Shown here: positions 9,702 to 20,435 of the stretch, piece by piece
Position numbering within the stretch: position 1 is the first letter of the stretch
How the letters are laid out: each line of letters starts with the position of its first letter
Assembly (NCBI RefSeq): GCF_045062605.1
Contig: NZ_JBJGDW010000013.1
Coordinates: 13,757 to 77,756, forward strand
Source: Deinococcus sp045062605
GTDB lineage: Bacteria > Deinococcota > Deinococci > Deinococcales > Deinococcaceae
Length of the DNA: 64,000 nucleotides
Reading direction: 5' to 3'
Position numbers and translations under genes: made by a program
The notes under the pieces: model-generated
Told to the model about the DNA's origin: nothing
Database searches by the model: none
Seen by the model: only the letters and a program-made list of their open reading frames with translations

Positions 9702-10123
9702 GACTTGCGCCTCAATTGCCGCCCACGCTGCGCCCAGCGGGAATCCAGAAAAGCGCGGATCACGGCGGTGCCCACCAGCGCCGTGCCCAGCAACAGGAAG
9801 GCCAGCCCCGCGCCGCTGACGATCCAGCCCTGCCACGCTACGGACCCGGCCAGCATCCCCACCACAAAAATCACCAGACCCGCCACCATGCAAAACCCCA
9901 CGGTCAGCCGCCAGGCCCACACGCTGCCGCGCCAGACGTTATAAAGCAGCACGGCGGTGGCCACGGCGTACAGCAGATCGCGCACCCAGCCTTCCGTCTG
10001 CCCCTGAACCAGCCCGGCCACGAAGGGGGTCACGGACACCATGAAAATGCCGACCAGGACCGCCAGCGTGGGCGTGCGCCCGGCTTCGGCCTGCCGGGGA
10101 TCAAAGGGAGAAGAGGCAGCCAT
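9698..10123 (-). CDS. Small integral membrane protein coupled to the RNHCP gene
   Basis: 141 residues with four probable helices: PTLAVLVGIFMVSVTPFVAG, LLYAVATAVLLYNVW, WRLTVGFCMVAGLVIFVVGM and WIVSGAGLAFLLLGTALVG. The tail is basic (RWAQRGRQLRRKS). Its stop TGA overlaps the GTG of the RNHCP gene. The start faces clpB, with the divergent region 10124-10381 between them. The family is unknown. Confidence 0.72.
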   Translation of the reverse strand: MAASSPFDPRQAEAGRTPTLAVLVGIFMVSVTPFVAGLVQGQTEGWVRDLLYAVATAVLLYNVWRGSVWAWRLTVGFCMVAGLVIFVVGMLAGSVAWQGWIVSGAGLAFLLLGTALVGTAVIRAFLDSRWAQRGRQLRRKS

Positions 10124-10289
10124 CAGACCCCTATTTCAACACGTCCGGGGCGGGACAATTGGAGCGAGTCTTGCGCCAGATGAAGCGGCATGTCCCTTCC
10201 AATGCCTGAAAGGCTTGAAGAGCAGGCCACAGGCCAGACGTGTTTGCCGCAGATCGTTCCCTGGCACCCCAATCTAAACCCTCAATAAA

Positions 10290-10310
10290 CTTGACATGAC
10301 CGCACTCAAG
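10290..10310 (+). promoter_or_regulatory. HAIR operator (HspR binding site) of clpB
   Basis: CTTGACA, seven bases, then ACTCAAG matches the actinobacterial HAIR consensus CTTGAGT-N7-ACTCAAG in spacing and in 12 of 14 arm positions. The left arm contains the -35 hexamer TTGACA (10291-10296), so a bound repressor would block RNA polymerase. HspR control of clpB is known in Streptomyces and in D. radiodurans. Confidence 0.85.
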
Positions 10311-10319
10311 TTTCAGAAT
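10291..10319 (+). promoter_or_regulatory. Sigma-70-type promoter of clpB
   Basis: -35 TTGACA (10291-10296), 17-base spacer, -10 CAGAAT (10314-10319). Unlike most genes in this window, clpB has a leader (about 55 bases) with GGAGGT at 10370-10375 before a TTG start. Confidence 0.7.
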
Positions 10320-10381
10320 AGGGACAGATTGAATGTCCTGTCCTACTTCTATTCCACTGCCTATTCCCTGGAGGTTACCGC

Positions 10382-12940
<2,559 letters not shown>

Positions 12941-12989
12941 GCGCATCCGGTCTTGGACGATAGGGCATCAGGCCATTCCTGAAATCGAG

Positions 12990-13026
12990 AAGCCGCACTG
13001 GAGGACATCCCCCCAGGCGGCTTTTT
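12990..13026 (+). terminator. Terminator after clpB
   Basis: AGCCGC and CTGG pair with CCAG and GCGGCT across a short loop, followed by TTTTT. Confidence 0.8.
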
Positions 13027-13040
13027 GCTGTCTCTCCAGC

Positions 13041-13244
13041 TCACAGCAAACTGATGTCCAGCCGCTTTTCCAGCACCTGCCGGGCCAGTTGATGCAGGCT
13101 GCGCGGATCGTATTCGCCCAGCTCCAGCTTTTGCAGCAGCGCCACCGACAGCCCGGCCTCACGCGCCAGCTCTTCCTGCGAGAAGCCCAGAAGTTGCCGC
13201 CGAACGCGAACCACCAGTGCGCCGGGAAAAGGGGGCGAGGTCAT
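13041..13244 (-). CDS. Small HTH (Xre-type) transcription regulator
   Basis: 67 residues, essentially one helix-turn-helix domain: VRRQLLGFSQEELAREAGLS forms the helix-turn and recognition entry, followed by VALLQKLELGEYDP as in Cro/C1/Xre proteins. There is no additional sensor or toxin partner. Its start is only 44 bases from the divergent pyrE start, so it could control itself and/or pyrE. That is inference. Confidence 0.8.
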   Translation of the reverse strand: MTSPPFPGALVVRVRRQLLGFSQEELAREAGLSVALLQKLELGEYDPRSLHQLARQVLEKRLDISLL

Positions 13245-13276
13245 ACGCCATGATGCGCCGTCGCGGCCAGGAATGC

Positions 13277-13282
13277 GATACT
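13277..13282 (+). promoter_or_regulatory. Leaderless -10 box of pyrE
   Basis: GATACT, 6 bases before the ATG at 13289. Confidence 0.5.
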
Positions 13283-13288
13283 CCCCGC

Positions 13289-13858
13289 ATGGACGTTCTC
13301 GCGCTGTACCGACAGGCCGGGGCCTACCACGAGGGGCATTTTCTCCTTGCCAGTGGCCGCCACAGCCCCAAATTCCTGCAAAGCACCACCGTGCTGCAAT
13401 ACCCGCACCTGACCGGGCAGATCGCCGCCGCGCTGGCCGAAAAGCTGACCGAGGCGGGCCTTCAGGCTGGCCTGATCATCGGCCCGGCGATGGGCGGCGT
13501 GGTGCTGGCCTATGAGGTGGCCCGGCATTACGGCGGAGAGGACGTGCGCGCCATCTTTGCCGAGAAGGACGGGAAAGGCGGCATGAAAATCCGGGAGGCG
13601 TTCACGCTTGCGCCGGGCGAGCCGTTTATCGCCGTGGAAGACGTGCTGACCACCGGGGGCAGCGTGCTGAAAGCCGTACGCGCCGCCGAGGCAGCCGGAG
13701 GCAGATGCGCCGCGATTGCCTGCATCGTGGACCGCCGCGCCGTCGAAGGACCATTGGAAGGCTATCCGCTGGTCTCGCTGACCCGTCTGGTGTTCGACAC
13801 CTACCCGCCGGATGACGTGCCGGAATGGCTGGCAAAGCTTCCGTTGCAGGAAATCTAG
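13289..13858 (+). CDS. pyrE: Orotate phosphoribosyltransferase
   Basis: 189-residue enzyme of pyrimidine synthesis (orotate plus PRPP to OMP). Visible motifs are YHEGHFLLASGRHSPKF, IIGPAMGGVVLAYEVAR and the PRPP-binding loop FIAVEDVLTTGGSVLKA. The start at 13289 is chosen because the -10 box GATACT lies just before it and the upstream codons are unconserved. The stop codon shares the tetranucleotide CTAG with the stop of the convergent gene at 13855-14421. Confidence 0.95.
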   Translation: MDVLALYRQAGAYHEGHFLLASGRHSPKFLQSTTVLQYPHLTGQIAAALAEKLTEAGLQAGLIIGPAMGGVVLAYEVARHYGGEDVRAIFAEKDGKGGMKIREAFTLAPGEPFIAVEDVLTTGGSVLKAVRAAEAAGGRCAAIACIVDRRAVEGPLEGYPLVSLTRLVFDTYPPDDVPEWLAKLPLQEI

Positions 13859-14421
13859 CGATCCAAGTCGATCTGGACGCCGTCCGCCGTCTCATAACGC
13901 ACGACGCCCAGGCCCGGCACAAAATACGTGGTCTGGGCGCTGATCTGCCCCCCCGCGTTGGTGTCAGTGCGGATACTGAACGCGTTGTACTTGCGGCCCG
14001 CGCCGTTGATGGCCGCTATCCCCGTGACGGTGCTGACGGACTTCAGCGTGCCCTTGCCGCTGGACCAGCGCTGGCCCGGCGTCAGCGGCGCGGGCGGATA
14101 AACATTGAGCGGCGCGGCGTACCAGCCCAGCCGTCCACCCGCGTTCACGCCACGCAGCCACACGCTGCCGTCCGGGCGGTATTCCAGCAGGTCCTGGGTG
14201 AAGGTCTTGCCCCCAAATTGATGGCTGACCGGCACCACCCGCACGCCCCGGTAGGTCACGGCTGGCCCCACCACCTGCGTCTCGCCGTTGCTGTAGGTCC
14301 AGTGGGTGCTGGGCTTACTGGGGTAGTAATCGGGATAAGCCCTGGCCTGCGCGGCGGCCCAGGCCAGCATGCCCAGCAGCGCGGCGGGCAGAAGGCGGAA
14401 GGCGAGGTCTCTGGCAGGCAT
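13855..14421 (-). CDS. Secreted hypothetical protein
   Basis: 188 residues with a signal peptide (FRLLPAALLGMLAWAAAQAR, cleavage near ARA-YP). The mature part is beta-rich and begins YYPSKPSTHWTYSNGETQVV. The pattern of a WTYSNGET-type opening and repeated short strands resembles exported proteins of unknown function found in Deinococcus. No catalytic motif is seen. A -10-like TAAGCT (14431-14436) lies nine bases before the ATG. It ends tail to tail with pyrE, sharing CTAG. Confidence 0.72.
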   Translation of the reverse strand: MPARDLAFRLLPAALLGMLAWAAAQARAYPDYYPSKPSTHWTYSNGETQVVGPAVTYRGVRVVPVSHQFGGKTFTQDLLEYRPDGSVWLRGVNAGGRLGWYAAPLNVYPPAPLTPGQRWSSGKGTLKSVSTVTGIAAINGAGRKYNAFSIRTDTNAGGQISAQTTYFVPGLGVVRYETADGVQIDLDR

Positions 14422-14491
14422 CTGAGGGTCAGCTTAGAGCGCGGACCTTGACGGTGTTCTGACGTGGGCACAGCGCTCTGCCTCCAAAGCG

Positions 14492-15283
14492 CTATTCCTG
14501 ATCCAGTCCCAGTTCGGTGCTGCGGCGGGTGGCCTCGATCACCGCCTGCATCAAGCCGCCGCGCACGCCCGCCGCTTCCAGGGCGGCCAGTCCGGCAATG
14601 GTGGTGCCGCCGGGCGAGGCCACCTCGTCCTTGAGCATGCCGGGGTGGGCGCGGCGTTGCAGCAGTTCGCCGCTGGCCACCAGCAGTTTGGCCGCCAGTT
14701 CGTTGGCCAGCACGCGCGGCAGGCCCATGCGGACACCGCCGTCGGCCAGCGCCTCGGCCACCACGGCGGCGTAGGCGGGGCCAGAGGCGCTCATGCCGGT
14801 AAAGGCATTGAACAGGTGTTCGGGCAGATCATAGGCGTCGCCCACCGCCCCGAACAAGTGGTGCGCGAAGGCCAGATCGCCCGCGTCGGCGGCCTCCTGC
14901 GGCCCGGTGATGGCGGTCTGCGACAGCCCGATGGTGGCCGCCAGATTGGGCATCACGCGCACCACCCGCTGCGTGCCCAGCCGCCGCGCCAGCGACGCCA
15001 CGCTGACCCCCGCCATCGTGCTGATATACCCGGCGTTCTCCTGCGCCAGCCACTCGCTGGTTTCGGGAAAGACGCGCGGTTGCAGGCTGACCAGAATGCG
15101 CTGGGCGTCCCGCAGGTCCGCGTGTTCGATCACCCGCGCCCCAGTCCGCGCGGCGATCTCCTGCACCCGCGCCGTGTTGGCATCGATCAGGCCGATCTGC
15201 GTGGGCGCGATCCCGCCGCGCGAGGTCACACCTTCAAGCAGGGCCAGCCCCAGTTTTCCGACGCCGACGATGGCAAGTTCCAT
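14492..15283 (-). CDS. proC: Pyrroline-5-carboxylate reductase
   Basis: 263-residue NAD(P)H-dependent reductase for the last step of proline synthesis. It has the N-terminal Rossmann motif MELAIVGVGKLGLALLEGV, VVRVMPNLAATIGLSQTAIT, and the C-terminal dimer domain with FNAFTGMSASGPAYAAVVAE and HPGMLKDEVASPGGTTIAGL, which is the proC signature. Length is usual. The -10 box TATACT (15291-15296) is 7 bases before the ATG. Confidence 0.95.
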   Translation of the reverse strand: MELAIVGVGKLGLALLEGVTSRGGIAPTQIGLIDANTARVQEIAARTGARVIEHADLRDAQRILVSLQPRVFPETSEWLAQENAGYISTMAGVSVASLARRLGTQRVVRVMPNLAATIGLSQTAITGPQEAADAGDLAFAHHLFGAVGDAYDLPEHLFNAFTGMSASGPAYAAVVAEALADGGVRMGLPRVLANELAAKLLVASGELLQRRAHPGMLKDEVASPGGTTIAGLAALEAAGVRGGLMQAVIEATRRSTELGLDQE

Positions 15284-15290
15284 GCGCGGC

Positions 15291-15296
15291 AGTATA
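15291..15296 (-). promoter_or_regulatory. Leaderless -10 box of proC
   Basis: Near-consensus TATACT, 7 bases before the ATG at 15283. Confidence 0.65.
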
Positions 15297-15474
15297 GGGG
15301 GGAGGTGCTGGGGCGCGGTTCAAGCGTCTAACCACTGGAAGTCTGAATGGATGAAGGCCGCGCGGCAGTTGGATGCTGAGGCGCTGTTCTCTCTTCTCCC
15401 CTCCTGGCAAGGCTGGCCGCACAAGGCGGACGGCAGGACCGTCCCCGTTTTCAGCATGAAGACCTTCAGACCTT

Positions 15475-15480
15475 TAGACT
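15475..15480 (+). promoter_or_regulatory. Leaderless -10 box of prmA-rsmE
   Basis: TAGACT, 7 bases before the ATG at 15488. Confidence 0.6.
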
Positions 15481-15487
15481 CCTGCCC

Positions 15488-16291
15488 ATGCTGGTCTACC
15501 ACCTGCCCGGAACTTTTGAAACGCGCGAGGCGCACCTGGATCTGCTGTGGGAGGCAGGCGCGACGGGTCTGGAAGAGCGCGCCGGGCTGATCCGCGCCTA
15601 CTTCGACGCCCGCACAGACTTAGACGCCGAGATCGCGGACGGCGAGTGGCGAGACGAGGCGGATCAGGACTGGCAGGCGCAGTTCAAGGCCACGCTGAAA
15701 CCCGTGCGCGCGGGCCGCGTGACCATCGTGCCGCCGTGGCTGCGGGATGAGGTGGAGGCCGGGCAGACGGCGCTGATCATCGAGCCGGGCATGGCCTTCG
15801 GGACCGGGCACCACGCCACGACGCGCATGGCGGTGGAGGCGCTGTCCGCTCTGGATTTGATGGGCAGGCGCGTGCTGGACGTGGGCACGGGCAGCGGCGT
15901 GCTGGCGATTGCGGCGGCACTGCTGGGCGCGGACCACGCCACCGGGCTGGACATCGATCCGCTGACCATTCCCATCGCCATCGAGAACGCAGAGATCAAC
16001 GGGGTGCCGCCGGGCCGTGTGGTCTTCGCAGAGGGCAGTCTGGGCCTGGGCGACGAATCCGACGAGACTTTCGATGTGCTGGTGGCCAACCTCTACGCCG
16101 AGTTGCACGATCTGCTGGCAGGTGAATATGCCGCCGCGCTACGCCCCGGTTCCCCGCTGATCCTGACGGGCATCCTGACAGGCAAACTGGACCTCGTGCG
16201 CGCCGCGCTGGACCGCGAGGGCTTCGGCGGCGTCACCGTGCGCGAGGACGGCGAGTGGGTGCTGGTCACGGCCACTTCACCCCAGGCATGA
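15488..16291 (+). CDS. prmA: Ribosomal protein L11 methyltransferase
   Basis: 267-residue SAM-dependent methyltransferase that modifies ribosomal protein L11. The N-terminal substrate domain (about 1-90) precedes the methyltransferase domain. That domain has GMAFGTGHHATTRMAVEAL, SAM motif I VLDVGTGSGVLAIAAALLGA and DVLVANLYAELHDLL, the NxxY-like catalytic loop. Its TGA overlaps the ATG of rsmE by four bases (ATGA), so the two RNA/protein modification genes are coupled. Confidence 0.95.
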   Translation: MLVYHLPGTFETREAHLDLLWEAGATGLEERAGLIRAYFDARTDLDAEIADGEWRDEADQDWQAQFKATLKPVRAGRVTIVPPWLRDEVEAGQTALIIEPGMAFGTGHHATTRMAVEALSALDLMGRRVLDVGTGSGVLAIAAALLGADHATGLDIDPLTIPIAIENAEINGVPPGRVVFAEGSLGLGDESDETFDVLVANLYAELHDLLAGEYAAALRPGSPLILTGILTGKLDLVRAALDREGFGGVTVREDGEWVLVTATSPQA

Positions 16292-16980
16292 CCGACACGC
16301 GCATCCGTGTACAGGAACTGACCCCGCAGATGACGCTGGGACCGCGCGAGGCCCGCCACCTCCACGTCCTGCGGCTGAAGGTGGGTGACGTGCTGCGCGT
16401 GTTCGACGGCCAGGGTGCGGAGGCTGGGGCCGAGATCATGGAACTGGAAGCGGGCCATGCCGTGCTGATCCTGGGTGCAGCGGTCAGTGGCGCGGCGGAA
16501 ACCCCGTTTCCCCTGACGCTGGCGGTGGCGCTCCTGAAGGGCGACAAGCTCTCGGACGTGGTGCGCGCCGCCACCGAACTGGGCGTGGCACGGGTGCAAC
16601 TGCTGGTCACGGCCCGCGCCGACGCCCGCGAGATCGGCGCGCAGAAGCTGCTGCGGCTGGGGCGGGTGGCCGAGGAAGCCAGCAAGCAGTCGCGCCGCGC
16701 GGTGGTGCCCGAAGTCCTCGCACCCATCGCGCTGGCGGATTTTCGCTGGGACGGTCAGCTTTTCGTGGCCCAGCCGGGTTCGGCCAGACGGATCATGAAT
16801 CTGCTGGACTGGGCCGCGCCCGTGACCGTCCTGACTGGCCCGGAAGGTGGCCTGACCGACACCGAGGTGGCTGGACTCATTGAGCGCGGCGCGCACGCCG
16901 TCACGCTGGGGCCGCGCATCCTGCGGGCAGAGACGGCCCCGGTGGCCCTGCTGGGCGCGATTGCGGCGGCAGGCGAATAA
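16288..16980 (+). CDS. rsmE: 16S rRNA (uracil-1498-N3)-methyltransferase
   Basis: 230-residue SPOUT-class enzyme. It shows LGPREARHLHVLRLKVGD in the N-terminal PUA-like domain, TELGVARVQLLVTARAD, EEASKQSRRAVVPEV, and the knot motifs VLTGPEGGLTDTEV and VTLGPRILRAETAPVALL. The ATG at 16288 inside the prmA stop is preferred over a longer start in the prmA gene. Confidence 0.95.
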   Translation: MTDTRIRVQELTPQMTLGPREARHLHVLRLKVGDVLRVFDGQGAEAGAEIMELEAGHAVLILGAAVSGAAETPFPLTLAVALLKGDKLSDVVRAATELGVARVQLLVTARADAREIGAQKLLRLGRVAEEASKQSRRAVVPEVLAPIALADFRWDGQLFVAQPGSARRIMNLLDWAAPVTVLTGPEGGLTDTEVAGLIERGAHAVTLGPRILRAETAPVALLGAIAAAGE

Positions 16981-17027
16981 GTTTTAGATCAACAGGCCGA
17001 GAAGTCTCGGACGCGCAATCCGCACTG

Positions 17028-18851
17028 TCAATTCCCAGGTTTCGCCAGAAAGCCTGCCGGAACCTCAGCCAGCGCCTGGGCCGACTGCGCCTCTTCCCCG
17101 ACGGTGCGGGGTAATGTAAAGCTGAAGGTGGCCCCCTGATCTAGCACGCTGCTGGCGGTCACGCGTCCGCCGTGGCGCAGGATGATGCGGCGCACGGTGG
17201 CCAGGCCAATTCCGGTGCCCTCGAAGTCCTTTTGCAGATGCAGGCGCTGAAAGGGACCGAACAGCTTGGCCTCATACGCCGGATCGAAGCCCGCGCCGTT
17301 GTCCCGAACCCATACGGTCCAGCCGTCCTCGTCCTCATCGGTCCAGACCTCGATCACCGGCTGGGCAGCGCGGCGGGTGAACTTGACGGCGTTGCTCAGC
17401 AGGTTGGTCATCACCTGCCGCAGGGTGGCGCGGTCTCCTGGCACGGTGGGCAGCGCCCCCAGACGCCACTCGATCTCGCGGCCTGCCAGCTCGTCGTGAA
17501 CGTCCTGGCGGGCCTCGTCTACGAGTTGGCTCAGGGAAATATCCTCGCGGCGCAGGGGCTGGCGGGTGCTGCGCGACAGTTCCAGCATGGCGTCGATCAT
17601 ACGGGTCATCTGGTCGGCGGCCTCGTCCAGCACGGTCAGGGAACGCTCGGCCTTTTCAGGGTGTCCACTGTCCAGCGCGCGGCGGATAAGTTCGGTAAAG
17701 CCCTTGACGTGGCGTACGGGGGTCCGCAGATCGTGCGAGGCGCTGTAGGCGAAGGCTTCCAGCTCCCCGTTGGCGGCCATCAGCTCGTCGTTGCTGCGTT
17801 CGAGCTGCCGGTAACTGGCTTCCAGTTCGGCGGCGGCCCAGCCGCGTTCCAGCGCCAGCTCCAGGCTACGGCCCACCGCCAGGAACACCGCGCGTTCCTG
17901 CGGCTGCCAGCGCCGCTGCGGACTGCCGATGGCGAACATGGCAATGGGCTGACCCCGGCGCAGGTACGGATAGAAGCCCGTCACGCCATAGCCCTCACTG
18001 TGATCGAACCGCTGCTCTGCGGCGTCCCAATCTTCGAAGAACACCGGGCCACCCGCCCCGACTGCCGCCTGGAAACTGGGCGTGCTGAGCGGCAGCCCGG
18101 CGGCCAGCGCCTCGCGCAGCACGGGATCAGGAACCTCGGCCAGCAGCGCCTTCCACAGTCCGTACTGGAGTTCGTAGTAACCGAAAGACCACTCGGGCAG
18201 CAGCTCCAGCAGCAGATCGCGGGCGCGCTGGGCGGCTTCCACGCGGTCTGTGCCCACGCCGATGGCCTCGGTCAGTTGCATGAAGGCTTCGAGGCCAAGC
18301 TGACGCTCGTGGAGTTCGGTCTGAATGGCGCGCTGCTGGGCACCCAACACGGCCTGATGAACGGCGCTGAACAGTTGGCGCTGCTCCGGTGTCCAGAGCG
18401 ACACGCCGACAAGCCCGATGGCCAGGACCGCGTCGGGCCTGCCGTCCCGGAAATAGGGGGCCAGCGCCACCGCGCCGAACGCTTCGGTGAACGGCACCCG
18501 CTGCCTCCCCGCGTCCCAGCCTTCAAAGAACATCGGCCCACCCGCCTGAACTGTCTGGGCAAAGGGGGGCGTGTCCAGCGGCAGGCCGCGCTGAACCAGA
18601 TCCAGAAACTCCGGCGACAGGCCGTCCGTCGTCTGCTGGGCCACCCAGCGTTCTCCCACACACTGGTAAAAGGCGGCCTGGAGTCCGGGAATATGGGCCT
18701 GCAAGACCTCCTGGGCGCTGCGGGCCAGCATTTCCAGATCAGAAATCGTGGCAGCGGCCTGGGTCAGCGCCATGAAGGTGGACAGGACCTTGATCTGCTG
18801 CTGCGCTTCGGCCAGCGCCTGCCGGGTGTTGAGCAATTCCTCGGATGTCAA
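17028..18851 (-). CDS. Sensor histidine kinase with two GAF-like domains
   Basis: 607 residues with no membrane helix, so a soluble kinase. Two related sensor domains (about residues 20-170 and 190-330) share the motif pair GGPMFFEGWDA / GGPVFFEDWDA. Both are followed by a gap and then a core reading ALAPYFRDGRPDAVLAIG / GFYPYLRRGQPIAMFAIG. After a coiled linker come the H-box SASHDLRTPVRHVKGF, N-box NLLSNAVKFT, G1 DNGAGFDP, F-box and G2 GTGIGLATV. The kinase half resembles bacteriophytochrome-type kinases, but no chromophore cysteine or PHY domain is visible. No response regulator is adjacent. GAGGA lies upstream of the ATG. Confidence 0.88.
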   Translation of the reverse strand: MTSEELLNTRQALAEAQQQIKVLSTFMALTQAAATISDLEMLARSAQEVLQAHIPGLQAAFYQCVGERWVAQQTTDGLSPEFLDLVQRGLPLDTPPFAQTVQAGGPMFFEGWDAGRQRVPFTEAFGAVALAPYFRDGRPDAVLAIGLVGVSLWTPEQRQLFSAVHQAVLGAQQRAIQTELHERQLGLEAFMQLTEAIGVGTDRVEAAQRARDLLLELLPEWSFGYYELQYGLWKALLAEVPDPVLREALAAGLPLSTPSFQAAVGAGGPVFFEDWDAAEQRFDHSEGYGVTGFYPYLRRGQPIAMFAIGSPQRRWQPQERAVFLAVGRSLELALERGWAAAELEASYRQLERSNDELMAANGELEAFAYSASHDLRTPVRHVKGFTELIRRALDSGHPEKAERSLTVLDEAADQMTRMIDAMLELSRSTRQPLRREDISLSQLVDEARQDVHDELAGREIEWRLGALPTVPGDRATLRQVMTNLLSNAVKFTRRAAQPVIEVWTDEDEDGWTVWVRDNGAGFDPAYEAKLFGPFQRLHLQKDFEGTGIGLATVRRIILRHGGRVTASSVLDQGATFSFTLPRTVGEEAQSAQALAEVPAGFLAKPGN

Positions 18852-18914
18852 AAGTTCCTCATGAAGCGATTGAAGGTGGAAATTGAAGTGGGGACGGCGA
18901 CAGGATATCCCTCA

Positions 18915-19049
18915 GACGAACTCCGATTGAATCGTTTGCAAAAGCGATGAATATCCGAGCAGAGCGAGAATGAGAAGAACGGGTTCCGGACGTGGAGTTG
19001 GCAAACTGGCGCTTTCCCAGTTTGTAAGCGTTACAGACGGAATCCGTAT
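18915..19049 (-). repeat. Structured MITE-like repeat, copy 2
   Basis: 135 bp, inverted relative to copy 1. The ATACGGATTCCG end lies at 19049 and its A is the last base of the recO TGA. The distal end has decayed (TTCGTC rather than TCCGTAT). Internal hairpin CAAACTGG/CCAGTTTG. It fills most of the 197-bp gap between recO and the histidine kinase gene. Confidence 0.88.
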
Positions 19050-19822
19050 CAGATGGGCGGAATGGCCTGAAGACCCGTGCCCAGCGCCGGGTCTGTCACA
19101 GCCGGTTCACTGGGCATCAGTTGCCGCCAACTGTGGACGCCGCCCACCTGCACGGTCACGAAGCGTTCCAGCGCCCGCCACAGTGCCGGACGCTCTGACA
19201 GCGGCACCGGGGCATCCATGTTGGCCCGCACCGTGCGGCGCACCACCCCGCGTAAGAAGTCCAGCGAGGTTGGGGGATACGCGGGCAGGCTGGCGCAGGC
19301 CGCGCACAGCATCTGGCCGCCCAGCGGGTCCGGGTATTCGGGGTCCGGCGCACCGCAACGGGCACAACGGGCGGTCTGCGGCACGATTCCGGCCAGCCCC
19401 AGCAACTTGTAACTCATGACCAGCGCCACCCATTCGGGGTCCGGCTGGTGCGCCACGCCGCGCAGGGCCGCCGCGAACAGCTCGAACGCCGTCTCGCTGA
19501 ATTCCCCTTCCTGAAACAGCGCGTCGGCAAATTCGGCCATCAGGTGCGCGAAGGCGTGCCGCTCCGGCTCGGCCAGACTGGGCAGCGCACCCTCCAGAAC
19601 GGCCTGCTTGACCGTGGCCAGATCGTTGTTGGGCGTCTGGTACACCTGCACGCCGACGTGGTGAAACAGGTTCAGGCGGCTGGCCAGCGGACCGCGCACG
19701 CCGCCGCGCGCAATGGCTTTCAGCTTGCCCTGCGGCGTCAGCAGCGTCACGATGATGTCGCCGGACGGCATTACCCGGCGGCGGATCACGATGCCGCTGC
19801 GGTTGGCGCTACGGAACTTCAT
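19049..19822 (-). CDS. recO: DNA repair protein RecO
   Basis: 257-residue recombination mediator that works with RecR (and RecF) to load RecA on SSB-coated DNA. It has an N-terminal OB fold (RSANRSGIVIRRRVMPSGDI, LTPQGKLKAIARGGVRG), a helical middle, and a zinc-binding module CARCGAP ... MLCAACAS (about residues 148-173), as in D. radiodurans RecO. The TGA stop is formed at the junction with repeat copy 2, and the last residues LQAIPPI may therefore have been shaped by the insertion. RecF and RecN are also in this window. Confidence 0.93.
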   Translation of the reverse strand: MKFRSANRSGIVIRRRVMPSGDIIVTLLTPQGKLKAIARGGVRGPLASRLNLFHHVGVQVYQTPNNDLATVKQAVLEGALPSLAEPERHAFAHLMAEFADALFQEGEFSETAFELFAAALRGVAHQPDPEWVALVMSYKLLGLAGIVPQTARCARCGAPDPEYPDPLGGQMLCAACASLPAYPPTSLDFLRGVVRRTVRANMDAPVPLSERPALWRALERFVTVQVGGVHSWRQLMPSEPAVTDPALGTGLQAIPPI

Positions 19823-19952
19823 GGCTGATCTCGCATTAAATTCTTCTGCGCCGAGTTTTCCTGCGCTGAGGGCCGCGTCACGCTCCGCAGTCTAGGCGCT
19901 CCCGTCTGCGCCGCCTGTGCCGCTCTCCACGTTCCTGGCAACGCCGGGCGGG

Positions 19953-19958
19953 TAAACT
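19953..19958 (+). promoter_or_regulatory. -10 box of the zinc protein at 19967
   Basis: TAAACT, 8 bases before the ATG. Confidence 0.5.
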
Positions 19959-19966
19959 GACAGGCG

Positions 19967-20368
19967 ATGAACGACCCGCGCCCACAGGAACACAGTGTCC
20001 GCGATCTGCTGCGGGAACTCTTTCCCGAAACGCACCGCGAACTGTTCGGCCCCCATGAGGGCGACGCCCTGCCCACCCTGGGCCTGTACCCGGTGGCCGA
20101 TGGGCGGCTGGCGTTGGTCCACGGCGATCAACTGGCCGAATTTACCCCGCTGGACCCCAAGGGGAAAAATGCCCTGCACTGCGATCTGTGCCATTACACC
20201 CGCAGCCGCAGCGAGGCCGCCCTGTACCGCGTGGTGGTGGCCGCCCGCCGCAGCCGCTACGTGACCCTGTGTACCGCCACCGAAGCCTGCCAGGGCCGCG
20301 CCGGACGCAAGGGGCTGGAAACGCTGGCGAACCGCATCTTCCCTCTAGAGTTGCCCTACACGGAATAG
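19967..20368 (+). CDS. Hypothetical protein with FBP-like treble-clef zinc finger
   Basis: 133 residues. The C-terminal half has CDLCHYTRSR (about residues 64-73) and LCTATEACQGRAGRKGLETL (about 95-114). This is a Cys4-type arrangement like the treble-clef C-terminal domain of elongation-factor-G-binding (FusB/FBP) proteins. The N-terminus is a short helical region (VRDLLRELFPETHRELF). If the resemblance holds, the protein could act on EF-G or the ribosome, but the helical N-terminal domain of true FusB is shortened here. A single gene with a near-leaderless promoter. Confidence 0.65.
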   Translation: MNDPRPQEHSVRDLLRELFPETHRELFGPHEGDALPTLGLYPVADGRLALVHGDQLAEFTPLDPKGKNALHCDLCHYTRSRSEAALYRVVVAARRSRYVTLCTATEACQGRAGRKGLETLANRIFPLELPYTE

Positions 20369-20423
20369 GGCTGGTCTGACGGTTGAGCCGTTTGGCGCAT
20401 GGAAAGCCTTGCTGCCTCTCCGC

Positions 20424-20429
20424 TAGCCT
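20424..20429 (+). promoter_or_regulatory. Leaderless -10 box of the VOC gene
   Basis: TAGCCT, 6 bases before the ATG at 20436. Confidence 0.5.
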
Positions 20430-20435
20430 TCCCCC

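Noticed and set aside
18970..19060. Recurring peptide pattern encoded by the repeats
   Set aside because: All six copies keep partial open frames, but these have no shared start, ribosome site or full-length conservation. RNA or DNA structure explains the conservation better.
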